A stretch of DNA of 59,606 bases from DATBMA01 sp036555105 (GTDB taxonomy: Bacteria; Actinomycetota; Acidimicrobiia; Spongiisociales; ZC4RG35), in assembly GCA_036555105.1 (NCBI GenBank), contig DATBMA010000081.1, forward strand, positions 1-59,606, read 5' to 3'. Of the stretch, positions 59,438 through 59,606 are shown piece by piece (the stretch's first letter is position 1; each line of letters begins with the position of its first letter). The notes under the pieces were generated by a model. That model saw only the letters and a program-made list of their open reading frames with translations. It was not told where the DNA came from and did not search any database. The position numbers and the translations under genes are program-made.

Positions 59438-59606
59438 GGTTGCGGACCGGGGGGCCCCTTCCCCAAACTCGGGTGGTGGCGCCATTTGCCGCATGTGCCG
59501 TCCTCATCCTGTCCAGCCTGTGGTGGGGCTTCTCGCTCACGATCGCGCCCGCCCCCTGGACCCCCATCCAATCGGTGGTCATTGCAGCCGGACTGCTGGT
59601 CGGCGG
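59422..59606 (+). CDS. Start of a membrane protein, 3'-truncated by window edge
   Basis: An open frame from GTG 59422, overlapping the phosphatase stop by 16 nt, runs to the end of the window without a stop (61 codons). After a basic start it has a hydrophobic helix (APFAACAVLILSSLWWGFSL) and the beginning of a second (VVIAAGLLVG). An alternative GTG at about 59473 is possible. The family cannot be named from this fragment; a DMT-type permease would fit the WWGFS motif but is only a guess. Confidence 0.55.
   Translation, partial: MATGLRLRTGGPLPQTRVVAPFAACAVLILSSLWWGFSLTIAPAPWTPIQSVVIAAGLLVG

Overview
The window is a chromosomal segment of a high-GC, Gram-positive-type actinobacterium. A deep-branching lineage such as Acidimicrobiia fits best, but that is inference without a phylogeny. 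Evidence: the dcw cluster runs on through pgeF, yggS, sepF, yggT and divIVA; MurE carries the meso-DAP motif DNPR; DUF3040 and a DUF58/MoxR/transglutaminase operon are present; two Get3/ArsA-like ATPases sit in tandem; IleRS is of the long type; PolA has lost its proofreading residues; GTG starts and probable leaderless transcripts are frequent. No phage, insertion sequence, CRISPR array or resistance island was seen; gene content is core-like.

Layout. 1-8.4 kb: a Tad/Flp pilus locus, with two Flp pilins on + and cpaB, cpaE, cpaF, a VWA-tadB fusion, tadC and a GT-C-like membrane protein on -. 8.7-13.1 kb: rpsA, polA, tRNA-Leu(CAA). 13.4-20.4 kb: a two-component system, ygfZ, ccdA, an MFS transporter, nth, a DMT transporter and a small membrane protein. 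20.4-24.2 kb: a ThyX-like protein, a 72-aa protein and two ArsA/Get3-like ATPases. 24.2-33.6 kb: dnaE, a rhomboid protease, rluD-like, lspA, a DksA/TraR-type zinc-finger gene and ileS. 33.6-50.5 kb: the division and cell-wall cluster on -, in transcription order mraZ, rsmH, ftsL, ftsI, murE, mraY, murD, ftsW, murG, murC, murB, ftsQ, ftsZ, pgeF, yggS, sepF, yggT, divIVA. Most genes overlap by 4 nt, and murF is absent. 50.9-59.6 kb: HNH nuclease, two conserved unknowns, the MoxR/DUF58/transglutaminase operon, MerR, DUF3040, dinB, a histidine phosphatase and the start of a membrane protein.

Most unusual features. (1) A family of intergenic tandem arrays built from contiguous, in-register 8-bp units (GTCTCACG/GTCGCACG type, either orientation) occurs at seven gene boundaries, with a related 7-bp family at two or three more. 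No known element explains them. (2) The Tad platform protein TadB is fused to an exported von Willebrand A domain with an intact MIDAS. (3) Five 10-bp repeats lie over the -35/-10 of the mraZ promoter, a probable MraZ operator. (4) murF is cleanly missing between murE and mraY. (5) FtsZ has almost no C-terminal linker. (6) A duplicated ThyX-like protein has its signature motif split between its two halves.
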